DNA of 38,826 bases from CAZAMI01 sp964627805 (lineage in GTDB: Archaea > Thermoproteota > Thermoprotei_A > Sulfolobales > NBVN01), in contig CAZVLA010000006.1 of the NCBI GenBank assembly GCA_964627805.1, forward strand, positions 1 to 38,826, in the 5' to 3' direction. Both the position numbers and the translations under genes were made by a program. The stretch's first letter is position 1. Each line of letters starts with the position of its first letter. Of this stretch, positions 8,966 to 17,087 are shown one piece after another. Below the pieces are notes generated by a model. It was not told the DNA's origin. It did not search any database and saw only the letters and a program-made list of their open reading frames with translations.

Positions 8966-9085
8966 CGTCAATAACCCCCTATAAGGTTTCCTCCCTAACA
9001 AGAATTACCGTAACGCTATATTCTCTAGTATTCTATATTAAGGACGATTCATTAGGAGCTTAAGTAATTTATGATTTAGGTAAAA

Positions 9086-9094
9086 TCTTTTAAG
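9086..9094 (+). promoter_or_regulatory. Candidate TATA box for the flippase gene
   Basis: TCTTTTAAG lies in the 176-base gap after the GT4 operon, about 50 bases before the ATG at 9142. Transcription about 25 bases downstream would leave a leader near 27 bases. The rest of the gap shows no gene or repeat. Confidence 0.4.
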
Positions 9095-9141
9095 TTAACT
9101 TAGTATGCTCTCTTGGTTATTGGAATAACTAGGCTGATAGA

Positions 9142-10554
9142 ATGGAGAGGGATGTTAGGGACGCTGTTGCTGGCGGTGCTTGGTTATTCTTAGGTAACTT
9201 AGCCACGTCGTTATCCGGCTTTGTCTTCGTTATCGTAGTTGCTAGGTTGGTCGGTGTTGATGCTGTGGGTATTGCCTCCATGATGTTTAGTTCAGCTTCA
9301 ATAGCTGTTGCTGTAGTATCTGCTGGTTTTAACTTAGCCGTTATTAGGGAGGTAGCTGCTAATGGGTTGAGGATTATTAAGTCAGCTATTGCTTTAGGTT
9401 CATTACTTGGTGCCTTAGCTGCCCTCATATCTATACCACTAGCTACTGCCCTCGGCTACGGTCTAATACCGACGGTAGCTCCCTTAATGGCTTTCTCCTC
9501 GTTAATATCCCTAACCCTAATCTCCTGCTTATGGGGTCTTGAGTTATTTAGGTACTACTCAGTATCCTTAATACTAGCTTCAATAGCTAAGTTAGTAGTA
9601 GCTACTGCATTAGCTCTACTAGGTCTTAAACTACTGTCACCACTACTTGGGTACGTCTCATACCCCGTAGTAGCTTCATTAGTAGCTACCTCAATACTCC
9701 TACCGAAGTACTTAAGGAGTGAGTTAGGTTCTGGAGTAAGTATCGCTAAGGGTATTACGGAGTTAATTAAGTTAGGCCTCTCCAACTACCCTTACATGTT
9801 CTCTAATCAGTTAATTACTATGTTAAGTGTTTACTTATTCGCCTACATCATTAAGGTAGCTACTAGTACAGGTACACTCTACCTATCACTAATGATTACA
9901 TTAGCCGTTACCGCATTACCTGGGTCTATCTTGGGGGCCGCATTACCGATAAGTACGAGGAGGGGTTCAGACATTTTTGGTGAGAGTTTTAGGTTGGGGC
10001 TCTCACTAGTTACCCCATTAACTGTGTTCTTGGGTGTAGCTGCTTCACCCATACTCAACGTAATTAATCCTAAGCTCCTTGAGGGTGTTAATACCTTAAG
10101 GATACTACTGACTTCAGTACCTCCCCTAGTAGCCTTAAACACTGTCCTATTCTCCTTGAATAGGGTTAAGTGCCTTAGGGGGTTAGCCCTTTTAGGTGCT
10201 GTTAGGTTAGTAGTACTTACTACCCTACTCCTAACCCTAGTTAAGTTCTTAGGTATTGATGGTGCTGCGGTAGCATTCTTAATCGCTAATGTAGCTGCGT
10301 TACCCATTGGTTTAAGGTACGTTAAGTACTCCGGACTACTTAGGGTCTTAGGTATTGCTTGGGGTACTCAAGTAGCTCTAATGACTGCGTCAGTACTTAC
10401 TGGTTTTGAGGGTGTCGTTCAGGGTGTTTTATTGGGTGTTGCTTCATTAGCTATACTCCACCTACTTAAGGTAATGACTATTAATGACTTAGTAGTTGTT
10501 GCTAGGACCGTAGCTACTAGCTTCTTAAGGAGGGTTAGTGGGGAGGAGCATTAA
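9142..10554 (+). CDS. Polysaccharide flippase (Wzx/MATE-like, MOP superfamily)
   Basis: A 470-residue integral membrane protein that should move lipid-linked oligosaccharide across the membrane. Near-continuous hydrophobic segments fit 12-14 helices. The N-terminus, VRDAVAGGAWLFLGNLATSLSGFVFVIVVARLVGVDAVGIASM, is the characteristic first two helices of archaeal polysaccharide-biosynthesis flippases. Leucine is almost always TTA here. The gene follows three GT4 genes, which supports a role in exporting their product. It converges with the Memo-family gene: its stop (10552-10554) abuts that gene's stop with no spacer. A second protein of this type is at 22953-24509. Confidence 0.87.
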   Translation: MERDVRDAVAGGAWLFLGNLATSLSGFVFVIVVARLVGVDAVGIASMMFSSASIAVAVVSAGFNLAVIREVAANGLRIIKSAIALGSLLGALAALISIPLATALGYGLIPTVAPLMAFSSLISLTLISCLWGLELFRYYSVSLILASIAKLVVATALALLGLKLLSPLLGYVSYPVVASLVATSILLPKYLRSELGSGVSIAKGITELIKLGLSNYPYMFSNQLITMLSVYLFAYIIKVATSTGTLYLSLMITLAVTALPGSILGAALPISTRRGSDIFGESFRLGLSLVTPLTVFLGVAASPILNVINPKLLEGVNTLRILLTSVPPLVALNTVLFSLNRVKCLRGLALLGAVRLVVLTTLLLTLVKFLGIDGAAVAFLIANVAALPIGLRYVKYSGLLRVLGIAWGTQVALMTASVLTGFEGVVQGVLLGVASLAILHLLKVMTINDLVVVARTVATSFLRRVSGEEH

Positions 10555-11451
10555 CTACTTCCTAGCAGCTATAGCTGCGTAACCAACAGCTGCTGACTCA
10601 TCCCTAGTTAACTCAGCTGAGTTATAGTACTTAAGTAACTCAGCCCTACCACCAACTAACTTAACGTACTCAATGAATGTAGCTATAGCTCCTGGACCGC
10701 ACACAGTTGCTCTATACCTACTTAATTCATTAAGGAACGACTCAGTATCTAGGGCTAGGATCTTCTCGATGAATCTCATATCGAGTTCCTTAACCTTCCT
10801 AGCTACGTCCTCGTAGTAGAGTACGTAACCATACATAGGTCCGTGGTGTGTGAAGTCTGATGAAGCTATAACTAATAACTCCCTACCTAAGTCCCTACCG
10901 ACCCTATAGATGAGCTCAGCTAACCCCCTAGCTTCTGAAGGGCCTAACCACTTAAGTACTAGAGGTACTAACCTAAACTCACTACCCAGTACGTACTGAA
11001 GGAACGGTAGCTGAACCTCAACTGAGTGCTCCTCAAGCATTGCTAGGGGCTCATCAACTACTAACCTAGATGACTTAAGCATAATGTCGATGAAGTCCTC
11101 ATCAATATCCACATTACCTAATGGGGTACTCCATACGTACCTCTTAGTAGTATTAACTACACCACCGAACCCGGTATGGTTAGTACCTAACACGACTACC
11201 GTATCGTACTTCCTACCACAATCACCAATTAATTTGTACAGGTAAGCAGCGCAGGGACCCGAGTAGGTGTAGCCTGCGTGAGGAGCTACACCACCAACTA
11301 CCTCAGTACTTACTGAGCCGGGTGAGGGCTTACCCCCAGGACCCCAGACGTCGTCGTTGAAGCACTCCTCAATCATCTTAATTAACTGGGGCTTACGTAC
11401 GGGGTAGAAACCCATTAAACCAGCTTGTGGTGGCCTTACCTCACGTACCAA
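10555..11451 (-). CDS. Memo1-like protein (AmmeMemoRadiSam system protein B family)
   Basis: A 298-residue member of the Memo family, related in fold to class III extradiol dioxygenases. Family landmarks are the N-terminal RPPQAGLMGFYP, VAPHAGYTYSGP, GTNHTG, the HSVEVQLPF block and SSDFTHHGP. The conserved His residues in these blocks fit the proposed metal-site region. Known relatives often occur with AMMECR1 and a radical SAM protein, forming a widespread but biochemically undefined trio; neither partner is in this window. The start is TTG at 11451. It lies downstream of the RNase P/YhbY/membrane-protein gene set on the same strand, separated by 47 bases. Confidence 0.93.
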   Translation of the reverse strand: MVREVRPPQAGLMGFYPVRKPQLIKMIEECFNDDVWGPGGKPSPGSVSTEVVGGVAPHAGYTYSGPCAAYLYKLIGDCGRKYDTVVVLGTNHTGFGGVVNTTKRYVWSTPLGNVDIDEDFIDIMLKSSRLVVDEPLAMLEEHSVEVQLPFLQYVLGSEFRLVPLVLKWLGPSEARGLAELIYRVGRDLGRELLVIASSDFTHHGPMYGYVLYYEDVARKVKELDMRFIEKILALDTESFLNELSRYRATVCGPGAIATFIEYVKLVGGRAELLKYYNSAELTRDESAAVGYAAIAARK

Positions 11452-11498
11452 GCTAAACCACCTTACGGTATTAAGTATGTGTGTAAGGGATATTAGCT

Positions 11499-12203
11499 CT
11501 ACGTAAATGCGTACCTAAACCTAATGAAGTAGTAAGTAGCTAATGTAAGTGCTACTGAGGTTATTAAGCTAGCTACTAATGAGCCTAGGATTAAGGCGTG
11601 AGCCAGTAAGTTACTGACGTGTAACTTACTAGCTACCTCACTAACTAAGCCCGAGGTAATTACGTGTACGCAGTACTGAGTAGTAACTACACCAAGTACT
11701 ATCGGTAATGGTACTGAAGCGAGGGCTAGTAGGAAGCCCGAGGACTTAAGGGATCTTAAACCACTTAATGCTAGTATGAACGGGACTATCATGATGAGGG
11801 TTGGTAGTAGGTACGTACGGCCCCAGAATGAAGCTATAGCGAAGAACGTAATCATACCAGCTAGGTACAGCCTATAAGCAGTAACTAACTTACTCCTTAA
11901 GGGTGTGAATCGGTACTTCATAGCCTTAACTACCCTACTAAACAACCTAATACTACTCATTAACTCAATAGTTAACCCACCAGACCTACACCTACCTAGT
12001 AACCTCTTAGACTCAGTAAGTAATGACTTACAGAACCTAGGATCAGCTAGGAAGTCAGTACTTAGTAAGTACTCGATAGTCCCTAAAGACTCATTAACTA
12101 ACTTAATAGCCTCACTACTGAACTCCTCCCTACTCAAGCATTCCCTAAGATCCTTAAGTACGTCAGTAACTTCCCTAAGCTCCTTAACGCATTTAGAACT
12201 CAT
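11499..12203 (-). CDS. Uncharacterised membrane protein with N-terminal helical domain
   Basis: I do not recognise this 234-residue protein. Residues 1 to about 95 are charged and leucine-rich, probably a soluble helical or coiled domain with four Cys (C5, C22, C58, C72). About four hydrophobic segments follow, near 108-126, 131-150, 156-180 and 203-228. Its ATG overlaps the stop of the YhbY-type gene by one base (TAATG), so it is translated from the same transcript as that gene and RNase P component 4. This gives context but not a function. A membrane-associated role in RNA processing would be speculation. Confidence 0.75.
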   Translation of the reverse strand: MSSKCVKELREVTDVLKDLRECLSREEFSSEAIKLVNESLGTIEYLLSTDFLADPRFCKSLLTESKRLLGRCRSGGLTIELMSSIRLFSRVVKAMKYRFTPLRSKLVTAYRLYLAGMITFFAIASFWGRTYLLPTLIMIVPFILALSGLRSLKSSGFLLALASVPLPIVLGVVTTQYCVHVITSGLVSEVASKLHVSNLLAHALILGSLVASLITSVALTLATYYFIRFRYAFT

Positions 12204-12484
12204 TACCGACCTCCTCTACCCCTACGAGGTAGTTTAAGTACGAATGTATGCCCCCTAACATCAGCTACTTCAGCACCTACTAACTTAGCTACCTCCTCAG
12301 CTACCTCCTCAGTCTTCCTACCACTAGCTCTTAAGTAGGACCTAAGTACTCTAACCTTAATTACCTTAAGAGACTCTAACTGCCTCTTAATCTCACCTAA
12401 GACACCCTCAGTAATCCCTGCCTTACCTATCCTTACGTGGGGCTCCTCATGAATTACCCTCTTCACCCTCTCCTCCTTCGGCAT
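12203..12484 (-). CDS. YhbY/CRM-domain RNA-binding protein
   Basis: A 93-residue single CRM (CRS1-YhbY) domain protein, a family linked to ribosome assembly and RNA binding. The diagnostic central segment HVRIGKAGITEGVLGEIKRQL contains the GxxG-like loop GKAG, followed by the helix-strand KVIKVRVLRSYLRASGRKTEEVAEEVAKLVGAE. The size is typical for archaeal YhbY. It overlaps the RNase P component 4 gene by 22 bases upstream and the membrane protein by 1 base downstream, so the three are translationally linked. The pairing with RNase P and the divergent Nep1 points to RNA maturation. Confidence 0.88.
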   Translation of the reverse strand: MPKEERVKRVIHEEPHVRIGKAGITEGVLGEIKRQLESLKVIKVRVLRSYLRASGRKTEEVAEEVAKLVGAEVADVRGHTFVLKLPRRGRGGR

Positions 12485-12792
12485 GGTAACCTACTCACCC
12501 ACCCACATAGTAAGCACTTTCTAGTTATTATAACGTACCCCCTATTACCCCTCAACCTAACCGTAGCTGTTAAGCCAGGTATTAGGGGTACTAAGCAGTT
12601 CCTGCATATACCCCTCCTAAGAAATAGTGGTTTCCTAGCATTAGCTTTCTGAATGAGTCTAAGGGCCAACCTAACGTACTCCCTAGCTAACTCAACCCTA
12701 CCCTCCCTAACCTCATTAACTGCTAACCTATAGAGTATCCTAGCTCTCTGAATAGCTAAGTCACGAACCCTCTTTTTAAACTCCCCCACCAC
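12463..12792 (-). CDS. rnp4: Ribonuclease P protein component 4 (Rpp21/Rpr2 family)
   Basis: A 109-residue protein subunit of archaeal RNase P, the enzyme that removes 5' leaders from pre-tRNAs. An N-terminal helical part (AIQRARILYRLAVNEVR) precedes a zinc ribbon with Cys pairs C63/C66 (CRNC) and C93/C96 (CLLC). The basic tail CRRRRG fits RNA contact. The start is GTG at 12792. The gene is divergent from Nep1 with 17 bases between the starts, so their promoters must overlap or lie within the genes. Confidence 0.92.
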   Translation of the reverse strand: MVGEFKKRVRDLAIQRARILYRLAVNEVREGRVELAREYVRLALRLIQKANARKPLFLRRGICRNCLVPLIPGLTATVRLRGNRGYVIITRKCLLCGWVSRLPCRRRRG

Positions 12793-12809
12793 ATACTTAC
12801 GGTGCTACG

Positions 12810-13496
12810 TTGAGCGTAATAAAGGTAGTCCTAGCTGAGTCAGCTATTGAGTTAGTACCTAGGGAGATAGCTAGTCACCCATCAGTACTCAGTACAGCTA
12901 GGAGGAGGGGTAAGTCACCTACTGAGATCCTACTAGACGTCTCACTACACTACCACGCAATGAAGTCCTTAAGGAATAGGCATAAGAGGGGTAGGCCCGA
13001 CATAGTACACGTAACCCTCCTAGAGCTACTCTCCTCACCACTAAACCTAGAGGGTAAGTTGGAAGTCATCGTACACACGATTAACGACTACGTAATTAGG
13101 ATAGACCCAACAACTAGGATACCTAGGAACTACAATAGGTTCGTAGGACTTATTGAGCAACTACTTAAGGAGGGTAGAGTACCTCCAGACTCACCTAAGC
13201 CACTAATGGAGGCTGTAGCAATGAACTTCAGTAGCTTAATGAAGGAGTTAGGTACGGACTCAGTAGTACTACTTGATGAGTCGGGTGAGTTAGTCAGTAC
13301 TGAGGAGGTCTGTAGGGTAGCGATTAGTGAGTCATTACCGATAGTAATTGGTGGGTTCCCGCACGGTGAATTCAGTCCTGAGGTTAAGGCATTCGCTAAG
13401 TACACCTACTCAATATACCACAAACCACTAGATACTTGGGTAGTAGCTTCTAGAGTAGTAAGTGCTTGTGAGAAGATACTGAAGGTAATGCCGTGA
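12810..13496 (+). CDS. nep1: rRNA pseudouridine N1-methyltransferase Nep1 (Emg1)
   Basis: A 228-residue SPOUT-class methyltransferase that modifies a conserved pseudouridine of small-subunit rRNA and assists 30S assembly. Family landmarks are the N-terminal VVLAESAIELVP, the basic HAMKSLRNRHKRGRPDIVHVTLL, VHTINDYVIRIDPTTRIPRNYNRFVGLIEQLL (the RIP.NYNRF block is diagnostic) and IVIGGFPHGEF, the SAM-binding knot loop. The start is TTG at 12810. It is followed closely by the leftward tRNA-Glu gene. Confidence 0.95.
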   Translation: MSVIKVVLAESAIELVPREIASHPSVLSTARRRGKSPTEILLDVSLHYHAMKSLRNRHKRGRPDIVHVTLLELLSSPLNLEGKLEVIVHTINDYVIRIDPTTRIPRNYNRFVGLIEQLLKEGRVPPDSPKPLMEAVAMNFSSLMKELGTDSVVLLDESGELVSTEEVCRVAISESLPIVIGGFPHGEFSPEVKAFAKYTYSIYHKPLDTWVVASRVVSACEKILKVMP

Positions 13497-13501
13497 GGGT
13501 G

Positions 13502-13602
13502 TGGTGCCGCGGCCGGGATTTGAACCCGGGTCACGGGCTCCCTCCGCGCAGGGGCTTAGGCTCGAGAGGCCCGCATACTTGGCCGGGCTATACTACCGCG
13601 GC
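13502..13602 (-). tRNA. tRNA-Glu (CTC) with a 23-base intron
   Basis: Read on the minus strand from 13602. The acceptor stem GCCGCGG pairs with CCGCGGC, the D stem is GTAT/GTAT with loop AGCCCGGCCAA, the anticodon stem CGGGC pairs with GCCCG, and the T arm is CCGGG-TTCAAAT-CCCGG. The anticodon is CTC, the discriminator is A and CCA is encoded (13502-13504). The anticodon stem closes only if 23 bases at 13540-13562 are removed, which places an intron at the canonical 37/38 site. CTCU of the loop can pair with GGAG of the intron to form the central helix of a bulge-helix-bulge. A TATA box lies about 30 bases upstream. Confidence 0.95.
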
Positions 13603-13628
13603 ACCCTAGGAAGGGTTATTACTTAGGG

Positions 13629-13637
13629 GTTTAAAAG
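13629..13637 (-). promoter_or_regulatory. TATA box of the tRNA-Glu gene
   Basis: The minus strand reads CTTTTAAAC, centred about 31 bases before the tRNA 5' end. This matches the spacing before the Gly and Phe tRNA genes in this window. Confidence 0.55.
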
Positions 13638-13653
13638 CGTGAACTCGTTAGGC

Positions 13654-14124
13654 TTAAGTAGTAGGTACTACCTCGCTAGCTCTCCTTCTTAAGTAGGTTA
13701 TTACTGCTGTTAAGATAGCTGCTAGTAGTAGTAACTGACCTAAGTCTATACTGAATACCTCCTTACTACCGTGCTTAAGTACGAGTACGAATGGTAGTAC
13801 CTTAAAGCTTAAGTGTCTTGAGGTAATCGTTACGTACTCATCAATGAATGCGGTTATTGATGTAGCTACTAAGGAAACGAGTACGAGGTAGTTAAGGGCT
13901 TCTGAAGTCACTAAAGCCCTAATGATTAGTGAAGCTATTAGTGCTAGGAATGAAGCTACGAATAAGTACCTTGAAGTACCTACGTTAATAGCTCCCCTAG
14001 TACCGTAGGCTATTACTGGGTAGAATACGAAGGTGAGTATTAGGTAGATTAGTATGGACAGGACGATACTGAATAAAGCACTCCTACCGCTACTACGTTC
14101 AGACCTTCCGGCTTCGCTCATCAC
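13654..14124 (-). CDS. Uncharacterised small membrane protein
   Basis: I do not recognise this 156-residue protein. After a Ser/Arg-rich N-terminus (residues 1-15) come about four hydrophobic helices (near 16-42, 48-68, 72-95 and 124-143), interrupted by a more polar segment, DEYVTITSRHLSFK, and ending in RRRASEVVPTT. Positive charges at both ends suggest cytoplasmic termini. It stands alone between tRNA-Glu and the ion-permease gene, on the same strand as the permease and 70 bases downstream of it. No function can be assigned. Confidence 0.7.
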   Translation of the reverse strand: MMSEAGRSERSSGRSALFSIVLSILIYLILTFVFYPVIAYGTRGAINVGTSRYLFVASFLALIASLIIRALVTSEALNYLVLVSLVATSITAFIDEYVTITSRHLSFKVLPFVLVLKHGSKEVFSIDLGQLLLLAAILTAVITYLRRRASEVVPTT

Positions 14125-14194
14125 TCACTAGACCCTCTTCTCATCACTTCAAAACTAATTTAGTCTGAGGTACTATTAAGTTAAATCGTAGTTA

Positions 14195-15400
14195 CTAAGG
14201 TAGGTAGGTATGAGTAGCTACTAAGGCTAGGGTAGCTAGGGTTAGTATGGTGAAGTAGGGTAGTTCGTACTTATGGAACTCCCTAACACTAACACCACCT
14301 AACCTAATAGTTATTACGTTAGCTAATGAACCAAGAATGAATCCAGTACCACCTAAGTTAACACCAACAGCTAAGGCACCCCACTTACTAACGCTGTCAA
14401 TGAGTAGTATAGTAGCTGGTACGTTACTAACTACCTGACTAAGTAACGTAGCAACGACTACAGTACCTAGTGAGGTACTTAGGAGTGGGTACTTAATGTT
14501 AATAACTGAAGCTAAGCCCCTAAAGTCAGCGAACATCAGTATGAACATAGCTATTAATGGGTAATCAGCCCTCAACACAACCTCCCTCCTAATCACTAAG
14601 AGTACAGCTACCGTAACAGCTAAGGCGAAGTAATGCATACCTAGGTGAGCAAGCACTAAATTAGCTACTAGTAAGGCTGAGGAAGTAGTAAGTACTGAAT
14701 AGTTAACCCTGACGGGTGGTGGTGCCCTAACTAAGTACCTCCCGAGACCTAAGCCCCTACTCAATACAGCTACGTAAGCAATCAGTAGTGACATACCTAA
14801 CGCAGTAAAGGGTGCTAGAGTAGCTACGAAATCACTAAAGCCTACCCCGTAGTGCTGCCAGATAATAACGTTCTGTGGATTACCTATGGGTGTTAGTGAT
14901 GAACCTACATTAGCAGCTATAGTAACTACAGTAGCTAGTAACGCCTTATCAATACCTAACAACCTAGACATAGTAACTACTAATGGTACGTAGATGAAGA
15001 GTGAAGTATCATTCATAACTAAAGCAGCAGTACCTGCAGTAATTAATGAAGTAAGTATTAGTAAGTTAGTTAATGAACCCCTAGAAGCGGTAAGTAACTT
15101 AATCGATGCTAAGGTAAAGACACCTGAGGACTCAATACCCCTAGATATGAGTAGTAGGGACGTTATGAGTGCTATAGCCCTAAAGTCTACGTACTTAGGT
15201 AGGTTAGCTACAGCACCTGAGGTTAGTACTAGGGTTATTAAGTAGAGTATGATGAGTATAGTGAGTAGCTTCTCCTTAATAATGAATGACTTAATGAGTG
15301 AGGCTAACTTCCTACGTAGAGGTACTGACTCAACATAACTAACTAACCCATACTCAGACCTAACCCTAGGTGGTGCCTTAGATCCTCCAGTACTACTCAA
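14195..15400 (-). CDS. ArsB/NhaD-type permease (ion transporter superfamily)
   Basis: A 401-residue integral membrane transporter of the ion-transporter superfamily (ArsB, NhaD, SLC13). Paired half-repeat motifs are visible: NDTSLFIYVPLVV (about 130-142), GSSLTPIGNPQNVIIW (about 166-181) and, in the second half, VVSNVPATILL and GGTGFILGSLANVI. These are the re-entrant loops that line the substrate site. The family includes arsenite exporters, Na+/H+ antiporters and carboxylate transporters. No ArsR, ArsA or other arsenic gene is adjacent, so the substrate is open. The start is TTG at 15400. The upstream gene, an unrecognised 161-residue protein, is on the same strand 43 bases away. Confidence 0.87.
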   Translation of the reverse strand: MSSTGGSKAPPRVRSEYGLVSYVESVPLRRKLASLIKSFIIKEKLLTILIILYLITLVLTSGAVANLPKYVDFRAIALITSLLLISRGIESSGVFTLASIKLLTASRGSLTNLLILTSLITAGTAALVMNDTSLFIYVPLVVTMSRLLGIDKALLATVVTIAANVGSSLTPIGNPQNVIIWQHYGVGFSDFVATLAPFTALGMSLLIAYVAVLSRGLGLGRYLVRAPPPVRVNYSVLTTSSALLVANLVLAHLGMHYFALAVTVAVLLVIRREVVLRADYPLIAMFILMFADFRGLASVINIKYPLLSTSLGTVVVATLLSQVVSNVPATILLIDSVSKWGALAVGVNLGGTGFILGSLANVITIRLGGVSVREFHKYELPYFTILTLATLALVATHTYLP

Positions 15401-15443
15401 AAGGTACTTAACCCCACTTAATGACTGTAGTGACTAACTACGT

Positions 15444-15929
15444 TTAAACTACGTACCTCCTAACCTCCTCAGTAAGTCCGTAGTCAGGTATTAACTCCCT
15501 AGCGTCGTAGGATACCTTAATATGAGCTATTATTAAGTTCCTCCAAGCAAGTGGTATAGCCCATGCGTACTCAGGCTCCCTATACTCACCAGCTTCAATA
15601 ACGACGACCTCCTTAAGCGCAGCCTCAATAGCTGACCTAGCTTCGTTAGGGTCAACCCTAACACCCCAAGCCCTAACAGGCCTACCCTTAGGTGATGGGC
15701 ATTTGAGGTAGGGGTCGTAATGAACCCTATCTAACGCGAAGTCATGGTACATTAGGGGTACGTCAACGTGAACCTCACCAGCAGGTCCGTACCTAATTAG
15801 TGGTGGACCAACAACTATGTAGGGTAGTGCGTTCCTAACAGTCTCAATAGCCTTAACAACTAAGCTAAAGTCAATTGATGGTGACCTACTAGGTACACCC
15901 TTGATAGGTGGAGGTGGTGGAGCACCCAA
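15444..15929 (-). CDS. Unrecognised 161-residue soluble protein
   Basis: I do not recognise this family. The protein has a proline-rich start (APPPPPIKG), no membrane segment, and a compact mixed alpha/beta pattern containing PYIVVGPPLIRYGPAGEVHVDVPLMYHDFALDRVHYDP and a C-terminal AWAIPLAWRNLIIAHIKVSYDA. One Cys (in KCPSPKG) and the His residues in YHDF, RVHYD and IAHIK could form a site, but this is only a pattern. The best available start is TTG at 15929. The codon use (TTA, AGT, GTA rich) matches neighbouring genes, so it is likely a genuine resident gene. It may share a transcript with the permease downstream. Confidence 0.7.
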   Translation of the reverse strand: MGAPPPPPIKGVPSRSPSIDFSLVVKAIETVRNALPYIVVGPPLIRYGPAGEVHVDVPLMYHDFALDRVHYDPYLKCPSPKGRPVRAWGVRVDPNEARSAIEAALKEVVVIEAGEYREPEYAWAIPLAWRNLIIAHIKVSYDARELIPDYGLTEEVRRYVV

Positions 15930-16043
15930 AGCTCATACCTATGAAGTAATTACTCACCACAATAAAAATAACTATGTTAATAATAACTAAGGGTAGAGTA
16001 CCCTCTACATACATAGTGAATACACTGTAGCGAGTCTCCTCTT

Positions 16044-17018
16044 TTAATCCTTCATACGTGATTCCTTATAGTAATTAATCGTTTGCCTTAGCCCATGTAT
16101 TAAATCTGTTTTAGGTCTCCATGAGAGTACCTCCTGCGCCTTCTTAATACATGCTCTAGACCTCCTAACATCACCTGGCCTCATGGGTCCGTACTTAGGG
16201 ATTACCTTAACTCCTAGTAACTTAATTATTAGTCTGTATAAGTCATTAATACTTACCTCCTCACCACTACCTATGTTTAGGGGTCCTACGTAATTACTCT
16301 GTAACGCCTTAATATTAGCTTCAGCCACGTCGTATACGTATATGAAGTCCCTTGTCTGCTCACCATCACCGTATATTACTGGTTGCTCACCCTTGAGTAG
16401 GGTAGTTATGAATTTATAGATAACACCTGCGTAGGGCCCTGGCCTCATCCTAGGTCCGTAGACATTGAAGTACCTGAGGGCTACGGGCTTAATTCCGTAG
16501 TCTTCATAGTACCTCCATAGTAAGTATTCACTAAATAACTTAGTCAGTCCGTATAGGTTCTTAGGGTTTGTTGGGTGCTCCTCCCTAATCGGTAGGTACT
16601 TAGGCTCACCATAAACAGCTACACTAGATGCTAGTACGAACCTATTAGCATCTAAGTACCTAGCTAACTCTAAAGCATTCGCGGTACCACCCATGTTAAT
16701 ATCTATGGCTTCGTAAGGCCTCTCCCTAACCTCCTCAATATTAATCATAGCTGCTAAGTGTATAATACCTACTGAAGAACCCTTAACTACCTTAGTAACC
16801 TCCCTCAACCCCCTCAAATCCCTCACATCAGTAATGACTAACTCAAACCTATTACCGAACCTACTCATTAAGGACTTAACATTACTTAATGAACCAGTGA
16901 GTAAGTTATCAATAGCTAATACGTAATCAGCAACACCACTACTCAGTAGTAATTCGCAAGTAGCGCTACCTATGAAGCCAGCGCCACCAGTAACTACTAC
17001 AGCATCAAACCCCCTCAA
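16044..17018 (-). CDS. NAD-dependent sugar epimerase (UDP-glucose 4-epimerase-like)
   Basis: A 324-residue extended SDR enzyme. TGGAGFIG (residues 10-17) binds NAD, HLAA is at about 87-90, SSVAVYGEP at about 131-139 holds the catalytic Ser, and Y156-x3-K160 is in LYGLTK. ALRYFNVYGPRMRPGPYAGVI and the late MRPGDVRRSRA are characteristic of UDP-glucose/UDP-GlcNAc 4-epimerases. It likely supplies galactose-type or related donors for the glycan genes on either side. The start is TTG at 17018 with AGGTGGT 7 bases upstream. It is a second enzyme of the same fold as 2671-3669 but clearly diverged. Confidence 0.9.
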   Translation of the reverse strand: MRGFDAVVVTGGAGFIGSATCELLLSSGVADYVLAIDNLLTGSLSNVKSLMSRFGNRFELVITDVRDLRGLREVTKVVKGSSVGIIHLAAMINIEEVRERPYEAIDINMGGTANALELARYLDANRFVLASSVAVYGEPKYLPIREEHPTNPKNLYGLTKLFSEYLLWRYYEDYGIKPVALRYFNVYGPRMRPGPYAGVIYKFITTLLKGEQPVIYGDGEQTRDFIYVYDVAEANIKALQSNYVGPLNIGSGEEVSINDLYRLIIKLLGVKVIPKYGPMRPGDVRRSRACIKKAQEVLSWRPKTDLIHGLRQTINYYKESRMKD

Positions 17019-17087
17019 TCACTACCACCTAACTAAGTGCTTAAGCGTAGGTAGTGGTGGGGTTAAAATAAGTTGGGTCTAGGGAGG

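Noticed and set aside
9879..10307. 142-residue open frame antisense to the first flippase
   Set aside because: It lies wholly inside a clear membrane-protein gene, and its composition is that of a reverse-strand shadow.
11905..12237. Rightward 110-residue frame opposite the membrane protein and YhbY
   Set aside because: It is a leucine/serine-rich shadow; the leftward genes have overlap signals and recognisable content.
13502..13602. Reading the long anticodon region as a class II tRNA (Leu or Ser) variable arm
   Set aside because: The extra bases lie within the anticodon loop and the stem closes as tRNA-Glu only after their removal; no Leu or Ser anticodon fits.
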